Assembly: GCA_043228905.1 (NCBI GenBank)
Contig: JBHGNT010000005.1
Span: 18,600,001 to 18,664,000 of the forward strand
Reading direction: 5' to 3'
DNA length: 64,000 bases
DNA from: Azolla caroliniana
Taxonomy: Eukaryota > Polypodiophyta
The translations under genes were made by a program, and so were the position numbers. The notes below the pieces were generated by a model. It was not told the DNA's origin and did no database searches. It was given only the letters and a program-made list of their open reading frames with translations. This document shows positions 44,433 through 56,007 of the stretch, one piece after another; the stretch's first letter is position 1, and every line of letters starts with the position of its first letter.

Positions 44433-44452
44433 TCACGTCAGGTTCACCAACT
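44433..44452 (-). other. Element B primer-binding site
   Basis: In minus orientation, TTGGTGAACCTGACGTGAAG follows the 5' LTR after a short spacer, the same word as in elements C and G3. Confidence 0.6.
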
Positions 44453-44453
44453 G

Positions 44454-45158
44454 TGTCGTGCCTTTCGGCTTCGGATCGTTGCGTGAGTCGGGTGGGAACC
44501 GCCGAGGTTTTGGACTAGGAGGAAGAGGAATACAACTTAAGGCTAGCTATGAATAGTAGAAAGAGAAGTAAGATAGCAATCTCGTGAATCCCACGAGTTT
44601 AGTGTATTTAAAACAATATTTAGATTATAAGAGTAATTTAGATGGCAAAATTCGTGAATCCCACGAATATATTAGATTGATCAATCCTTGTATATTAATC
44701 AACAACCTTATACATATTTCTCTCCTCCTTATATAAAGATGGAAGAGGCTAAGCATGGCTTCATGCCTTTTTCACCAAAAGTGTCCATGCACACTAAATG
44801 TGCATGTGATGCTTTGTCATTTCCTAAATATAGGGCTCATGCACGCTAGATGTGCATGAGTCACTTTTAATGTCACGTGTAAATAAAATATTCACACCCT
44901 AAAGAATACATGATTTTTACCTTTTAATAAAGGTATGTGTAAATAAAGGTCTTATACGTATTAAATCTATATGTATAACACTAAAGATACGTTATTACAA
45001 TGGTAAAGTTGAGGTTTATCTACGTGGAGGTGCAAGGTTCGAATCCTACTCTATGCACGTGATAAATATTTTGATATATTATTTATTTATTTATATGTAT
45101 CTAAAATCGGATATATTATTCTATGGTTTTCACGTAGTGTGTGGAATACACTACGACA
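44454..45158 (-). repeat. Element B 5' LTR
   Basis: 705 bp, pairs with 30971-31675. The tRNA-like segment with exact B box GGTTCGAATCC lies at about 44998-45058, antisense to B. A TATATAAAG-like box is near 44729. Confidence 0.95.
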
Positions 45159-45162
45159 CCGC

Positions 45163-46841
45163 GTGTGGTCGTCGATGAAGGAGACGAAATATCGGCTCCC
45201 GCCAAGACTAACGTTTTGTGCCGGCCCCCATACATCGGAGTGTATAAGGTCGAGCTTATTCCGGCTTTGGTTTTTCTCGTTGGGGAAAGGAAGTCGGTGT
45301 TGCTTCCCGAGCTGGCAGGCTTCACAAATTTGTGCCTTTCGGCCGCTAAATTTGGGCAATCCGAACACTACCTGTTTTGAATGCAGATCTTGAAGCCGTT
45401 GGTAGTTGACGTGGCCTATCCGCTTATGCCACAAGTCGATGTTCGACTCGGTTTTTCTTCCCTTCGCGAACATTGCGGTGCCGCCGTCAGTGGAGTCGAG
45501 GATGAACATCCTCCCGTCTCTGCGCCCTTGCACAATCACACGACCTTCTTCCTCAATGAAGCACCCGAGGTGTGTAAACCGAACCTCCATCCCTTGGTCG
45601 ACGATCTGTCCGACTGAGACCAAGTTCTTCGCGATTGTCGGAACGTGCAACACGTTCATGAGTTTCCCTTTCTGCCCGACATGGCTAAGGGGAACTTCTC
45701 CGACATTCGCGATCGGATGTGGAGTGTCGTCTCCAGTTGTGACTACTCCAGGTTGTATCGGTTTTTCAAGGTACGAGAACCACTCCTTATGGCTCGTCAT
45801 GTGGTTTGACGCGCCGGAGTCTACGTACCACACCTCGTTCGATCTCGGGGTGATCCGTTTCATTGACTTTGCTTCGTGTCTCGTCAGGAAGGCAGACCCT
45901 TCTCTGGTTCTCCCGGAGTCTTCGGCGTAGTGTGATCGCTGCCGATTTCCCTTGTAGGTATGTCCGGAGCCGTTTCTGGAACCGGTTCTCTCCGAATCGG
46001 CGCGCTTCTTCCAACACTCACTTTCCCTGTGGCCTTTCTTGCCACAGTACTAGCACTCCGCGATGGCCTTCCCTTGCCGGTTCTCATCGCTTCGACTCCC
46101 CCAGTTTCCGGAGTGTCCGAAGTTGCTGTCGTCATCACTTCGGTGCCTTCTTCCTAGATCTCGTCGGCCGCCTCCATTGCGCGCCGGCTCGCCTCGTTCT
46201 CCACGTCCACGGGGCCTATCTCCCTCAGTGTACAACATTTTGCTGTCGGTGTGCGTGCTTGTAGACGCACCCGCGTGGTTCTCCTCTACCAGGAGCATTG
46301 ACTGTAAGTCGAAAAAGGACGGCGTATTCTCCCGGGTACACACAACCGTCCGGAACGCTTCGAACTTCGACGCCAAACCTCCGAGACAGATCTGGACCAT
46401 CTCGCTCTCCTCGATGTTCACCTCTATGGAGGCGAGGGAGTCGCAGATATCCTTGATCTTCGAGGTATAGTCCGCCATCGACAAGTCGCGTTGTCGTAGG
46501 TTGCTCAACTCCTGTCGGAGCTGAAGCTTCCTGGCTGTGGTGCTCGCGGCGAAGATCTTCTTCAGATTTTCCCACGCACCCTTCGGCGTCTTTGCATCCC
46601 GAACATAGCTCAATAGCTGTTCGCCCACACACGACGCGAAGCAGTATAATACCCTACTCGCCGATTGCTCCCACGACGGGAAGTCTCTGTGTGTCGATTC
46701 GGGTGCTGCGTCATTAGCTCCTTCGACATAACTCCAGTAGCCGTGCCCGAGCAGGTACTGGTGCATCTTGTAAGACCAAGACGCGTAGTTGGTTCTGTCG
46801 AGCTTCTCTGCTGGAAGCGAGCTCGCCATGCCTCTATCCAT
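45163..46841 (-). pseudogene. Copia Gag-Pol: gag, protease, integrase N-half
   Basis: Starts at ATG 46841 (MDRGMASSLPAEKLDR). Gag has NYASWSYKMHQYLLG and AWENLKKIFAAST, typical of UBN2-type Copia gag. The zinc knuckle reads C-stop-YCGKKGHRESEC, with TAG at 46050-46052 where the second knuckle residue should be. Protease: WYVDSGASNHMTS. Pre-integrase: LWHKRIGHVNYQRL with CEACQLGKQ. Integrase core: LDLIHSDVWGP, then FIDDHTR, where element B interrupts. Both halves of the Copia use one frame, so gag and pol are a single polyprotein as is usual in Copia. The protein would package and integrate the element; this copy is dead. Confidence 0.93.
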
Positions 46842-46900
46842 CGTTCTTCTTGTTCTTCTTCGTCAAGCTGTGTTGGCTGCAGAGAGGTTCTCAACCCTCG

Positions 46901-46913
46901 CGCTCTAATACCA
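46901..46913 (-). other. Copia primer-binding site
   Basis: In minus orientation TGGTATTAGAGCG directly follows the 5' LTR. It matches the start of the initiator-Met tRNA site (TGGTATCAGAGC) except for one base. Confidence 0.85.
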
Positions 46914-47299
46914 TGTAAAAAGTAACGTGCGGAAGCAAATATGAAGACCGAACAGAAGGAAGAAAACTCAGGTTTAATGGAGAGCTTGAGCTTACGCAGT
47001 ATACACAGGAGAGAGAAAACACAAGAACTATCTTTTTTGAAAAGATCTCGATTCACTACCATATACATATGTGTGTTCCATGAACACTTTTATACAAGTC
47101 TTCGAAGGACTGACCGAAGTACTGACCGTACTTCAATGCTCTTTAAGAGCTCCTACACTAACTCCCAAATATATTCCTCACGTAATATCTTTCCTAACGG
47201 CCTCCCGGTTTACGCACTCGGCCTAACCGATCGGTCCCAACCGATCCGGTCCTCGGCTTCTTCAGCCGATCCATCCGATGTTGAGCTTGTCTCTCAACA
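46914..47299 (-). repeat. Copia 5' LTR
   Basis: 386 bp, TG...CA, partner of 27425-27810. Target duplication GTTTC follows at 47300. Confidence 0.96.
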
Positions 47300-47391
47300 G
47301 TTTCCTTCCCCTGTTCTCATTCGGTTATTTCTCGGTCCAAGGCCCCCGTGGTCCCGCCTCGTTCTCCACGCACGTGCGTAACAACGCGACA
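47300..47391 (+). repeat. G3 5' LTR, right part
   Basis: Resumes G3 after the Copia and repeats GTTTC as target duplication. The U5 end has GGCCCCCGTGGTCCCGCCTC and finishes CAACGCGACA, then a TGGTGAACCTGACGTG primer site. Confidence 0.9.
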
Positions 47392-47435
47392 TATTTGGTG
47401 AACCTGACGTGAACAGGCAGCAGAGGAATAGAAAG

Positions 47436-49509
47436 ATGAGAGGGTTGGATCTTGCATAAGCCATGGCTTCGGTTGTGGATCGGATAGTGAGTGTGCGCGA
47501 AGGCACAGGCACCCTCGATAGGGCTATTGAAGCAGTCGTCGGCACGATAGGCCGGTTCGGTGGGAAGGACGCCACGAGCTATTTGGAGGCTTACTGAGCC
47601 GAAATGGTGATGAGGGACATCCCGGAGGACAGGTGACTGGCAGGATTCCCTTGGGTGGCGATGCCGGGCATGCACGCGGAGGTGCTTGAGGTACGGGCTG
47701 AGAGTCAGACCTGGGAAGAGTTTGAAGGTCGGCTCCTTGAAAAATACGGGCTTGATAACGCGCTTCGGCTCTCAAAGCGGGACTTCATGGAATCGGTGGA
47801 GACCCCCGAAAAGGGGAGAAACGCGTCGGTGCTCCTTCGGGAGTTTGAAGAACACTTCGCACGTCTTTCGGCACTGGACCGGACCGTACTGGACACAAGT
47901 CGTGTCCTATTGTTCGTTAAATTGGTGGACGTAAGGGACCTGGAGCAAGTGGGCTTCCTGTTAGAGACTGATGACGGCCTAACAACCGACTGGGCCATGG
48001 TAAAGAGGGTCTGCGGCCGTTTTGACAAATGGCGTGAATGGGTTGATAAAGGCTTGACGGGGGCAGGTTCTATTGTGACAAGGAAGGTTGAGGTACCCCC
48101 ACCGGCGCGAAGGGAAGAGAACCGAGACTGGCTCGAGACCAGCTCGACCTCGATCAACATGGTCAAGGGCTCGTCCGGAGGAGCGGCTCTAGAGGAGCTG
48201 ACTCAGATGGTGAGGGACCTCCAGATTGCACAAGCACGGAGGGACGACGGCAAATAAGTCTGTGACCGAAGGCCTCCGACTGGGAACCAGTGCTTGTGGT
48301 GCGACGCGGTCGGCCATGCTCGAAAGGACTGCGGGGACTTCGCCGAAGCGATAAGAGCTAACGTGGTGTACCTATGGAACGGTCAGGTGCACGCTAGCGA
48401 GACTCGAAGGGCCCTGAATCTGAATGTCGGAGAGCGGGTATGAAACGGCTGATGGAAGAAGCGGCAACTTGCCACGCGGAGACCGTCCACTACTCGGCGT
48501 CAGCTGGAATTTGGGTCAGAAGTGATGAAGTCTGGAAGACGAAGGAAGCCAGATTCTATCCGTTGATGTTGGAAGGCCTTGTCGGCGTACGACTGAAGAA
48601 AGAGGAAGCGGACCACGCGGAAAGACGGGTCCGGGAGGCAATTGGGTGGAGTGACCCGGTCGAAGAGAAGATGGGCTTCGTTGAAGCCGCTTGCCAAAGC
48701 TACGAGGTTCTGGTGGAGGACAAGCGTGCGGGTAAGACCGGAGGGGTCGGACCCTCACAATGGTATGAGACCCGGGTTGGGCAAAGGCAGAATGATGCCG
48801 GTGCGACCGACGCACTGGATAAAGCCAAGAGGGCCGCGTACCGATTGAGCACGGAGATCGAGAGGACCACGAACGTATCCTCGATAGCAAAGTGGAGCTG
48901 TCACTAAGGGAAGTGCTCGGAATCGCCATTGTGAACTTGGTGAAGCGGAAAAGGCTTTCGATAGAGCCAGAGCTGGAGAAGCTGGTGGAGGTGCGAACGC
49001 CGCACCTAGAAGACATGGCTCTAGAAGACGAGTTGGCGGAGAGCCACTATTCAAGGCCACATTGGGCCAGAGCAACCACGGAGACCCCCATTAAGATCGT
49101 AGATGTTCAGGAGCCGGTGGTGGCGTTGGTGGACCACGGCTTAGAAATCAAATTGATGTCCATGGACTTCTAGAAGAAGGGGAAGTGGCCAATCAACACC
49201 AAGCACGGGTGGAAAATATGCGTCACGGAAGAGCTGCATGGAGCCTGCCCGAATGTACAAGTGAAAATCGGTGATGTTGAGATCGATCAACACTTCTTCG
49301 TGCAGGAGATGTCCTCGCTCACAGCTGGTTATACTCGGGGAACCGTAAATCACACAGCACGGATGGAGACAAAGGTGCTAGACAACGGTTCGGCATATGC
49401 ACGAGTCAAGAGCCAGGATGGGCGTCACTCGGTCCAGTTCCTGACAGTGCGACTGAACCATGAGCGTAACCACGAGACCCTCAGTGGCGAAAACCGAGGG
49501 GATTTTTAG
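47436..49509 (+). pseudogene. G3 Gag-protease, decayed
   Basis: Close relative of element C's Gag. It begins MRGLDLA and meets a TAA at the seventh codon. Later stops (for example near 48255) and a deletion around 48880-48930 break it. Recognisable parts: WEEFEGRLLEKYGLDNALRL, knuckle residues near 48290-48330 (CLWCDAVGHARKDC in one frame) and a protease region with VDHGLEIKLMS. The last codons and the GATTTTTAG terminator (49501-49509) are conserved. Confidence 0.88.
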
Positions 49510-52500
49510 AGAGGGCTACGATAGTCCAAACACCTTGGAAAAACCCTATAGATGTACTATAGGCAAAAAGACCTGCACCATAGGTAGGAAATTTTGGTTC
49601 TCCGATAGTGGAGGTTGTACGATAGCCGGCGTAGTTGGCCAGGAAAAGAAGCGGGTGGAGGAGTGACTTCGGGCATGCGGAGTCCTCGGCCCTGAAGAGG
49701 ATATCAATAGAGCCGTGGGGGCGGTCTCTTTCAATGACACCTTAGGGAAGTTATGGGAGGTGTTCGGAGAAGGCCTTAATGAGGACCGGACGATTCCGGT
49801 ATGTTCGGAAAGGATGTACGAAGTCATCGCCTACTTCGGTAATGGACTCGAGTCGGATCGGACAGCCCAAGTGGATACAAAGTACAAGACTGTGGACTGG
49901 AAGGTGAGGCCAGTTGCGACACCCTTGCCGGAGGGTAGCGAGTTACGGATAAAGGGGGTCGCGTCGGACCCAAGTTTATGAGATCTGGCCAGCATAGGAC
50001 ACACGTTCACTGACATAACGCTACAGGAGCTCAAGATTGGTGGGGGTGGCTTTCTACAACCGGAGGAAGAGGACTGGTTTCGGAGAATGCTCAGGAGGCA
50101 CGGGAAGGCGTTCGCATTCTCACCGGACGAGATCGGGTGCGTAGACCTGACGGTTGTGGAACCAATGGTGATCTTCACGGTACCACATGTGCCGTAGAAT
50201 CTCAAACCGATTTCGGTACCCAGAGCTCATATCCCAAAGCTGATGGAGCTGCTGAAATAGAAGGTGCAGATGGGCATCCTCGAACCATCAAGTGCCCCAT
50301 ACTCGAATCGGTGGTTTACCATGCCAAAGAAGAACGGCACGTTGCGCTTTATTCAAGACCTGCAACCGGTCAAGTGACCATTCGGAACGCAGGAATCAGA
50401 CCGACCATAGACGAATTCACGGAGGCCTTCGCCGGAAGGTCGATTTACTCAATCAGTGATTTGTACTCGGGGTACGATCAGTTCCAACTAGCCGTGGAGA
50501 GCAGGGACATTACGACGATGCAGACTCCTCTCAGCCTAGTGCGGATGTGTACCCTCCTGCAAGGAGGGATGAACTCGGTAGCCCACATGGTGAACGCAAT
50601 GAACAAAGTGCTGAGGGATCGTATCCCTGGCATCACCATGCCGTTCTTAGACGACATCCCAATCAAAGGATGCCTGGTGGAGGAAAAGGACGAGACAATC
50701 AGACCAGACGGATGTCGGAAATTCGTGGCGGCTCACGTCAATGACTGCGAGAAGGTATTGCAAAGACTAGAAGGTGCGAGGCTCACCTTCTCCGGGGAAA
50801 AATCGGCCTTCGGGCAGTCGGAGATCATGGTTGTCTGACACCTATGCGGGCCATACGGTCGGAAACCGTCTCCGGCCAAGGTGGAGGCCATCTCCGCGAT
50901 GAAGCAAGACTGCAATTCGGTTATGGAGGTTCGGAGATTCCAGGGAGCATGTGCGTTCTACCATATCTGGATCCCGCATTACGGCCACGTCGCGGAGCCG
51001 TTCTATGGGTTGTTGAAGAAAGGGCGAAAATTTGAGTGGAGAGATGAGCATACAAAGTCGGTCCGGAAGATGAAAGAAGCACTTGCCGCGGCACCGACGC
51101 TTCGAAAGGCTATCTACGGCAAAGACACTCTGATTTACGTGACTGTAGACACGAGTCTGACCAGGATTGGATGGGTGATCAACCAAGAGGATGACGATGG
51201 TGCGAGGTTCCCCATCCGGTTCGGCGCGAAAGTCCTCAGTGAGTGACAACGAGGATACGCCCAGGTTAAACGTTAACTCTAGGGTATTGTTTCGGCGGTC
51301 AAGGCCGATAAAGACTACCTGATCGGGACAAAGGTGATAATCGAGACGGACTGCTTGCCGATTCTCAGCATGGTTTCCGGATGCGCGATGCCGGACCTGG
51401 TAATGCTCAGGTGGATAGCGTACATCAAGTCCCTGAATCTGGAAATACGACACATTTCCGAAAAAGACAGTGCCATGGTTGACATGCTTTCGAGAGCGAG
51501 GTTCGATGACGAGGACGGCATGGTTTCGGAGGACGAGGAAGTCGGCATGGACTTCTTCGAGGCGGCTTACGTAACAACAAGAAAGGGGAGCACTCCGGCG
51601 CTTAACGAATTCGACGAGAGCAAGTACGACGGGGAGTGGCTCCAGATCGGCGGGTTCCTAAGGACAATGACACCGGATGCGGCGTGGACGAAGGATGAGA
51701 CCAACTGGATTTGGAAGAAAGCATACCGATTCTTCCTACGGGACGGGAGCATATGGAAGCACCCAAAGAAGAGAAATGACATCCGGCTCCGAGTGGTGGC
51801 GAAGAAAGAGGAACAGGGAGAATTGTTGACGGCATACCACGAGAGTCCCTGGGCCGGACATCGCGGGACGTGGGCCACATTCGAGAAGCTAAAGGGGAAG
51901 TACTGGTGGCCGGTACTATACTGGGACGTGCATCGGTTCGTGACGACTTGTGAAAGCTATCAGGTGCACTCCATAGTCCGACATCGGGATGAGCTTCACC
52001 CGACCTACTCTCCGACCGTCCACTTCAAGTGGATGGTGGATCTGGTAACGATGCCAATGGGGATAGGGCAGATGTGGTATCTGGTGCTGGCTCGGGAGGA
52101 CTTGACGAACCAGGTGGAAGGCCGAGCGTTGCAGAACAAAACGACTGCGGCCGTGTGCCAATTTCTGATCGAAGAAGTGGTATGCCGATACGGGTGCGTA
52201 GGTAAGATCTTGGTCGACCGTGGAGAATTGGACGCGCAAGAGGCGGAAGAGCTGTTTGACCGGCTAGGGATTAAACTCTCGCTCACCACAACGTACAATC
52301 CGGAGGCTAACGGGAAGGTGGAACACAAACACGGGCCGATCGTCAAAGCGTTAGTATGGGCGTGTGGGGGCCAAGTCGGGAACTGGCCGTGGCTCTTACC
52401 CTATGCGTTGTGGGTGGACCGAACTACGCATAGTTCGGTAACCGGGTTCATGCCGACAGAGCTAATGTATGGGCAGAAGCCGAAGATGCCAACGGAGCAG

Positions 52501-52974
52501 ACAATCTCCTCATGGGCCACGGTGGACTGGAAAGACGAGATGAGCCGGGAGGAGCTGTTAGCGGCATGGATTCGGCAGATGGAGTGAAGACCGGAGGACG
52601 TGGACCAAGCCGCGGAGAAGCTACGGGTGGCGAGGGTAAAGAAGAAAGGACGGTTCGACCGGACTCACCGACTGAGAACGAAGAAGATCGAGGAAGGCAA
52701 CTGGGTTCTAGTGTATGACAGCAACCTCGACAACCAACATAGGGCAACGCGGAAGTTTGCAAGAAGGTGGTTTGGGCCTTATGTGGTGACAAGTGCCAAC
52801 GACAATGGGACCTACCATCTTGCGGAGCTCAACGGGACAAGGATGGCGGTACCGGTGGCGGGAAAAAGGATAAAAGCATTCAAAAAGCGGCACGAGGCTG
52901 GATCGGACCTGCACGACCTGGATAGCGACAATGACCGGCTCGGAACGGATGTCGATCCGGAAGACGAAGGATAA
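49510..52974 (+). pseudogene. G3 Pol, decayed
   Basis: Same order as in element C: an N-terminal linker with SDSGGCTIAG, RT (FLDDIPIKG near 50645, YDQFQLAVESRD), RNase H (TVDTSLTRIGWV, HISEKDSAMVDML) and integrase (GHRGTWATF, FKWMVDLVTM, LVDRGELD, NPEANGKVEHKHG, WFGPYVVTSAND). Stops occur near 49666, 49981, 50196, 50259, 50838, 51246 and 52587. Many substitutions are G-to-A or C-to-T. A 17-base deletion after the gag stop moves the start of pol to another frame. Confidence 0.88.
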
Positions 52975-53048
52975 GCGTGGGCCGGTCTTCTCCGGCAAGA
53001 GTCTAATATTGGCGCATACCGGTAGATGCACGGTTAGGTGGGGGCGGA

Positions 53049-53603
53049 TGTCGTGGAGAAAATCATCCCTATGCAGAAACCGGGTATAACGTGCGTAAAC
53101 CGGCCCTTACACGTGGGCACAAGTTTTGTTGTACAGTACGTAGATAGGTACAAGTCGGTTGAGGTGAAATCCTAGGTAGCACGCATTACTTAGGGAGAAA
53201 ATCGAGGCGTTTCAGATAGGGAATAAACAAGATGTAACGGGTGGTAACAGCCTCCCTCCTTGGGCTATAAAAGAGAAGGAGAGGTATTGTAAAAGGGGAT
53301 CGCGTTTTTGTGAAGGACGAAGTGCTGCCGGATTGGAACCAAGCTCTTCTCCTCTGTCTTCTCCATAGTCGTTCTGTGCAGGTATTCGGGAGGCTGACTC
53401 TGCTCCGTGGAACGCCCGAGTGCTTCCAATAGAGTCTCCATCTCGCGTTCTGTGCGTGTGCGTGTGTGTGTGCAGGCGTCAGAGCCTATCACTCGCCGGC
53501 TTGCCGGTTGTAACTCCTTGATATATATATACATATACATTCGTTCTGTCTCCATTGTTCAGAGTCAGTTGCAACTCCTGCGAATTTGTGTGTCTATGCG
53601 CGC
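53049..53603 (+). repeat. G3 3' LTR, truncated
   Basis: Starts TGTCGTGGAG after a GGTGGGGGCGGA polypurine tract. TATAAAAG at 53266-53273. It matches the 5' LTR to its TGTCTATGCGCG word, then switches to chromovirus RT sequence. The missing part would be about 110 bp. Confidence 0.9.
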
Positions 53604-55784
53604 GTCTTCCATTCATTTCCCGGTCGGATCCACACGAGGTTATACGCTCCTCGTAGATCGATTTTGGTAAAAAACTTGGCACCATTAACTCGCTCCAAAA
53701 GACTTGATATAAGAGGAAGTGCATACCTATTCCGGATGGTGACCTTATTCAATCCGTGGTAATCAACGACGAGACGAAGTGAGCCATCTTTCTTCTTGAC
53801 AAAGAAGATGGGTGCACCGGCCGGAGATTTCGTATGACGGATGAACCCGCTTGCCAAGTTCTCCTCTATGTAGGCTCGAAGGACTTCTAACTCGGTGGGT
53901 GACAAGTTGTAAATTGGTCCCCATGGTGGCTCGGTTCCTGGTTGTAAATCGATGGGACAGTCATAGGGACGGTGATGAGGAAGGGTACCGGCTTTTACCT
54001 TGTCAAATACATCGGCATAAGGATGATATTTTGCCGGAAGTTTGTATTGAGGAGTCCTTCTTAATAGTGCTGGAAGGATGTACTGATATTGCAAATAGGA
54101 ACATTGCCTCCTTGTGTCCTTCTTCGCGTAATTGATGGAGTGAAATGGTCGAAACTTGGTGAGTAGATTCTTGGGGTGGTCGATAGCGGACTTCTCTTGT
54201 TCTCCAATCTATGGCTGGATTATGTAATTCAAACCAAGGTAATCCTAGGACAATGGGATGCTATGGACTACTAATTATATTAAATGATATTACACACACA
54301 AAACTACCTAGGACAAGTTGAATGGGTTCTGATTCTTCTACAATATTCCCGGAAGCAATGGGACGACCATCAATGACTACTACAGATGCGGGACAAGGAA
54401 GTTTTCTTAGGGATATCTGAGAAGCTTGGGCAAAATTTCGATCCATGAAACGGGAATTAGCTCCAGAATCTAAGAGTGCTAGGACGGGTACTGGGGGAGT
54501 ACTTTTAGTACTAACAATGACTTGGGCTAGGAACACATTGCTACCTTTCTTGGAAGGAATGGAACCACTAAGCTGTACAGATCTAGGGCTGCTGTCCAAC
54601 CAAACGGCTCCTACTTTGGCTGGACTCAATCGTTTAACTCTTCATCTAATTGACTAAGGATTTCAAATTTGTTTGAGATACTTGGGCTATTAGTAGTATG
54701 AATACTATCTGACACTCTATTAGTTTTATTAATACTATCAGACACTCTGAAGGGAAGAATTGACTCAGGTTTAATATAGGCGACGATTTGATTTACCTGT
54801 CTTCTTGGCCTATGGGGACAATTGATGGCGATATGCCCTGGTCCACCGCAATAAAGGCATAATCGATTGGCACGTCCTCGTTGCTTTTCTTCTTCCGATA
54901 ACGGGCCGTGTCGACGCATGGTGTCGATCTCCATCGGTGTCGGAATATTGGCTTGAGGTACATCGCGTGCAAACGGTTTAGCCGTGACTGAGGCGTATGT
55001 GCGTTCCGGCCGAGAGCGTGGTATTTGTAACTGACGCTCCGAACGTCGTTCGAAAAGGCGGTTGTCGCATCGGACCGCTCGACTGATTGCCTCCCTAAGA
55101 GACTTTGGTTCTTCGGGGAAGGTTAAAAAGCAGATCTTTGACATCATTGCGCAAGCCGTAGCGAAACTGCTCCATGATGGCCTGATCATCCCAGGGAATA
55201 TCTGAGGCGAGTAGACAGAAATCCGCCACGTAGGCAGAGGCTGGATGATCGCCTTGACGCAATCTTCGGATCTTGTTGATCGCCGTCCTGATGCTGTCGG
55301 TATCTCCAAAGCAGGCTTTAAACTCACCAATAAAATCTTCAAAGTTATTAAGCAAGGGGGATTGTTTTTCTAGAAGCGGAGCGAACCATGCCAAGGCTGA
55401 GCCGCTAAGTAACGTGCCTATTAGGCCGACTCGAGATGCATCAGTGGGATATCGGGAAGGATGCATCTGGATGACTAAGCGTACCTGATTAAGGAATCCC
55501 CGGAATTGCGATCGCGTTCCATCAAATTTCACAGGAAGTCCAATCTTGGGCTCTTTTTGAAATCCTTGGGGACTTGATCCTTGTTGTTGCGACGCTGCTT
55601 CGAGTTGTTGTACCCGTAATGCTAACTCCCCATGTTGTTGTTGCGTTTGTTATTTTTCGAGAGAGATTTGTTGCAGATCCCCTATCAACCGTTGGTTTTC
55701 TTGTTCCAGGGCAACAAACTTTTCTTTTAGGCACTGTAACTCGGAGAAAACGGATTGATATTCTTGGGCGCTAACAGTAGCCAT
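53604..55784 (-). pseudogene. Sushi/Tf1-like chromovirus gag-protease-RT fragment
   Basis: Minus-strand Gypsy of another lineage. Gag starts at ATG 55784 (MATVSAQEYQSVF) with a short coiled coil containing a TAA near 55651. Then come KFDGTRSQFRGFLNQV, LLSGSALAWFAPLLE and RQGDHPASAYVADFCLLASD, matching sushi-type gag. CCHC: CLYCGGPGHIAINC near 54840. Protease: LALLDSGANSRFMD (about 54430-54470). RT N-terminus: HRPYDCPIDLQPG, FFVKKKDGSLRLVVDYHGLN and FTKIDLRGAYNLV. It is cut at 53603 before the catalytic box. A frameshift after the gag core and stops break it. Such RT wording is known from fungal and vertebrate chromoviruses and from TCN1-like elements of mosses and lycophytes. Confidence 0.82.
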
Positions 55785-55962
55785 AGTATAAGGAAAAGGG
55801 TAGGAGGATGAGGGAGAACGACAAGTAGGCTGGAGGAAAGGAAAAATTGGTTCAAACTGTCAGGAATAGTACTAAAGCAGAGATGGAATTAATACACAGA
55901 AGAGCAGTACTATTAGTACTAAGAGAACGGGACTGCGTAAAATTCCCGAGAGAGGAAGTCAG

Positions 55963-56007
<45 letters not shown>

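Larger units (their letters stand above)
30971..45158 (-). mobile_element. Ty3/Gypsy element B, third layer of nest
   Basis: Minus-strand Gypsy with 705-bp LTRs, TGTCGT...ACGACA ends and a 4-bp duplication CCGC (30967-30970 and 45159-45162). Its removal restores the Copia integrase frame exactly, which confirms the borders. The LTRs differ at 6 of 705 positions, all transitions. Internally it is split by element C (32845-39948). Gag-protease and pol carry a few stops and one frameshift, so it is recently dead. Confidence 0.95.
27425..47299 (-). mobile_element. Ty1/Copia element, second layer of nest
   Basis: Complete minus-strand Copia with 386-bp LTRs at both ends, TG...CA termini and a 5-bp target duplication GTTTC (27420-27424 and 47300-47304). 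It carries a primer-binding site matching the usual initiator-Met tRNA type and a polypurine tract. Its single gag-pol reading frame is interrupted by element B (30971-45158) inside the integrase core and by two TAG codons that stand where Trp is expected. The LTRs differ at about 14 of 386 positions, mostly transitions. Confidence 0.95.
26841..53603 (+). mobile_element. Ty3/Gypsy G3, outermost of nest, 3' LTR truncated
   Basis: Plus-strand Gypsy element split by the Copia at 27425-47299. 5' LTR: 26841-27424 plus 47305-47391. Internal region: 47392-53048. 3' LTR: 53049-53603, cut off at a junction with an unrelated chromovirus. The left flank is CCGT. The LTR halves have diverged visibly (many substitutions and an indel near 27000/53205), making this the oldest layer of the nest. 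Its coding region is full of stops. Confidence 0.9.
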
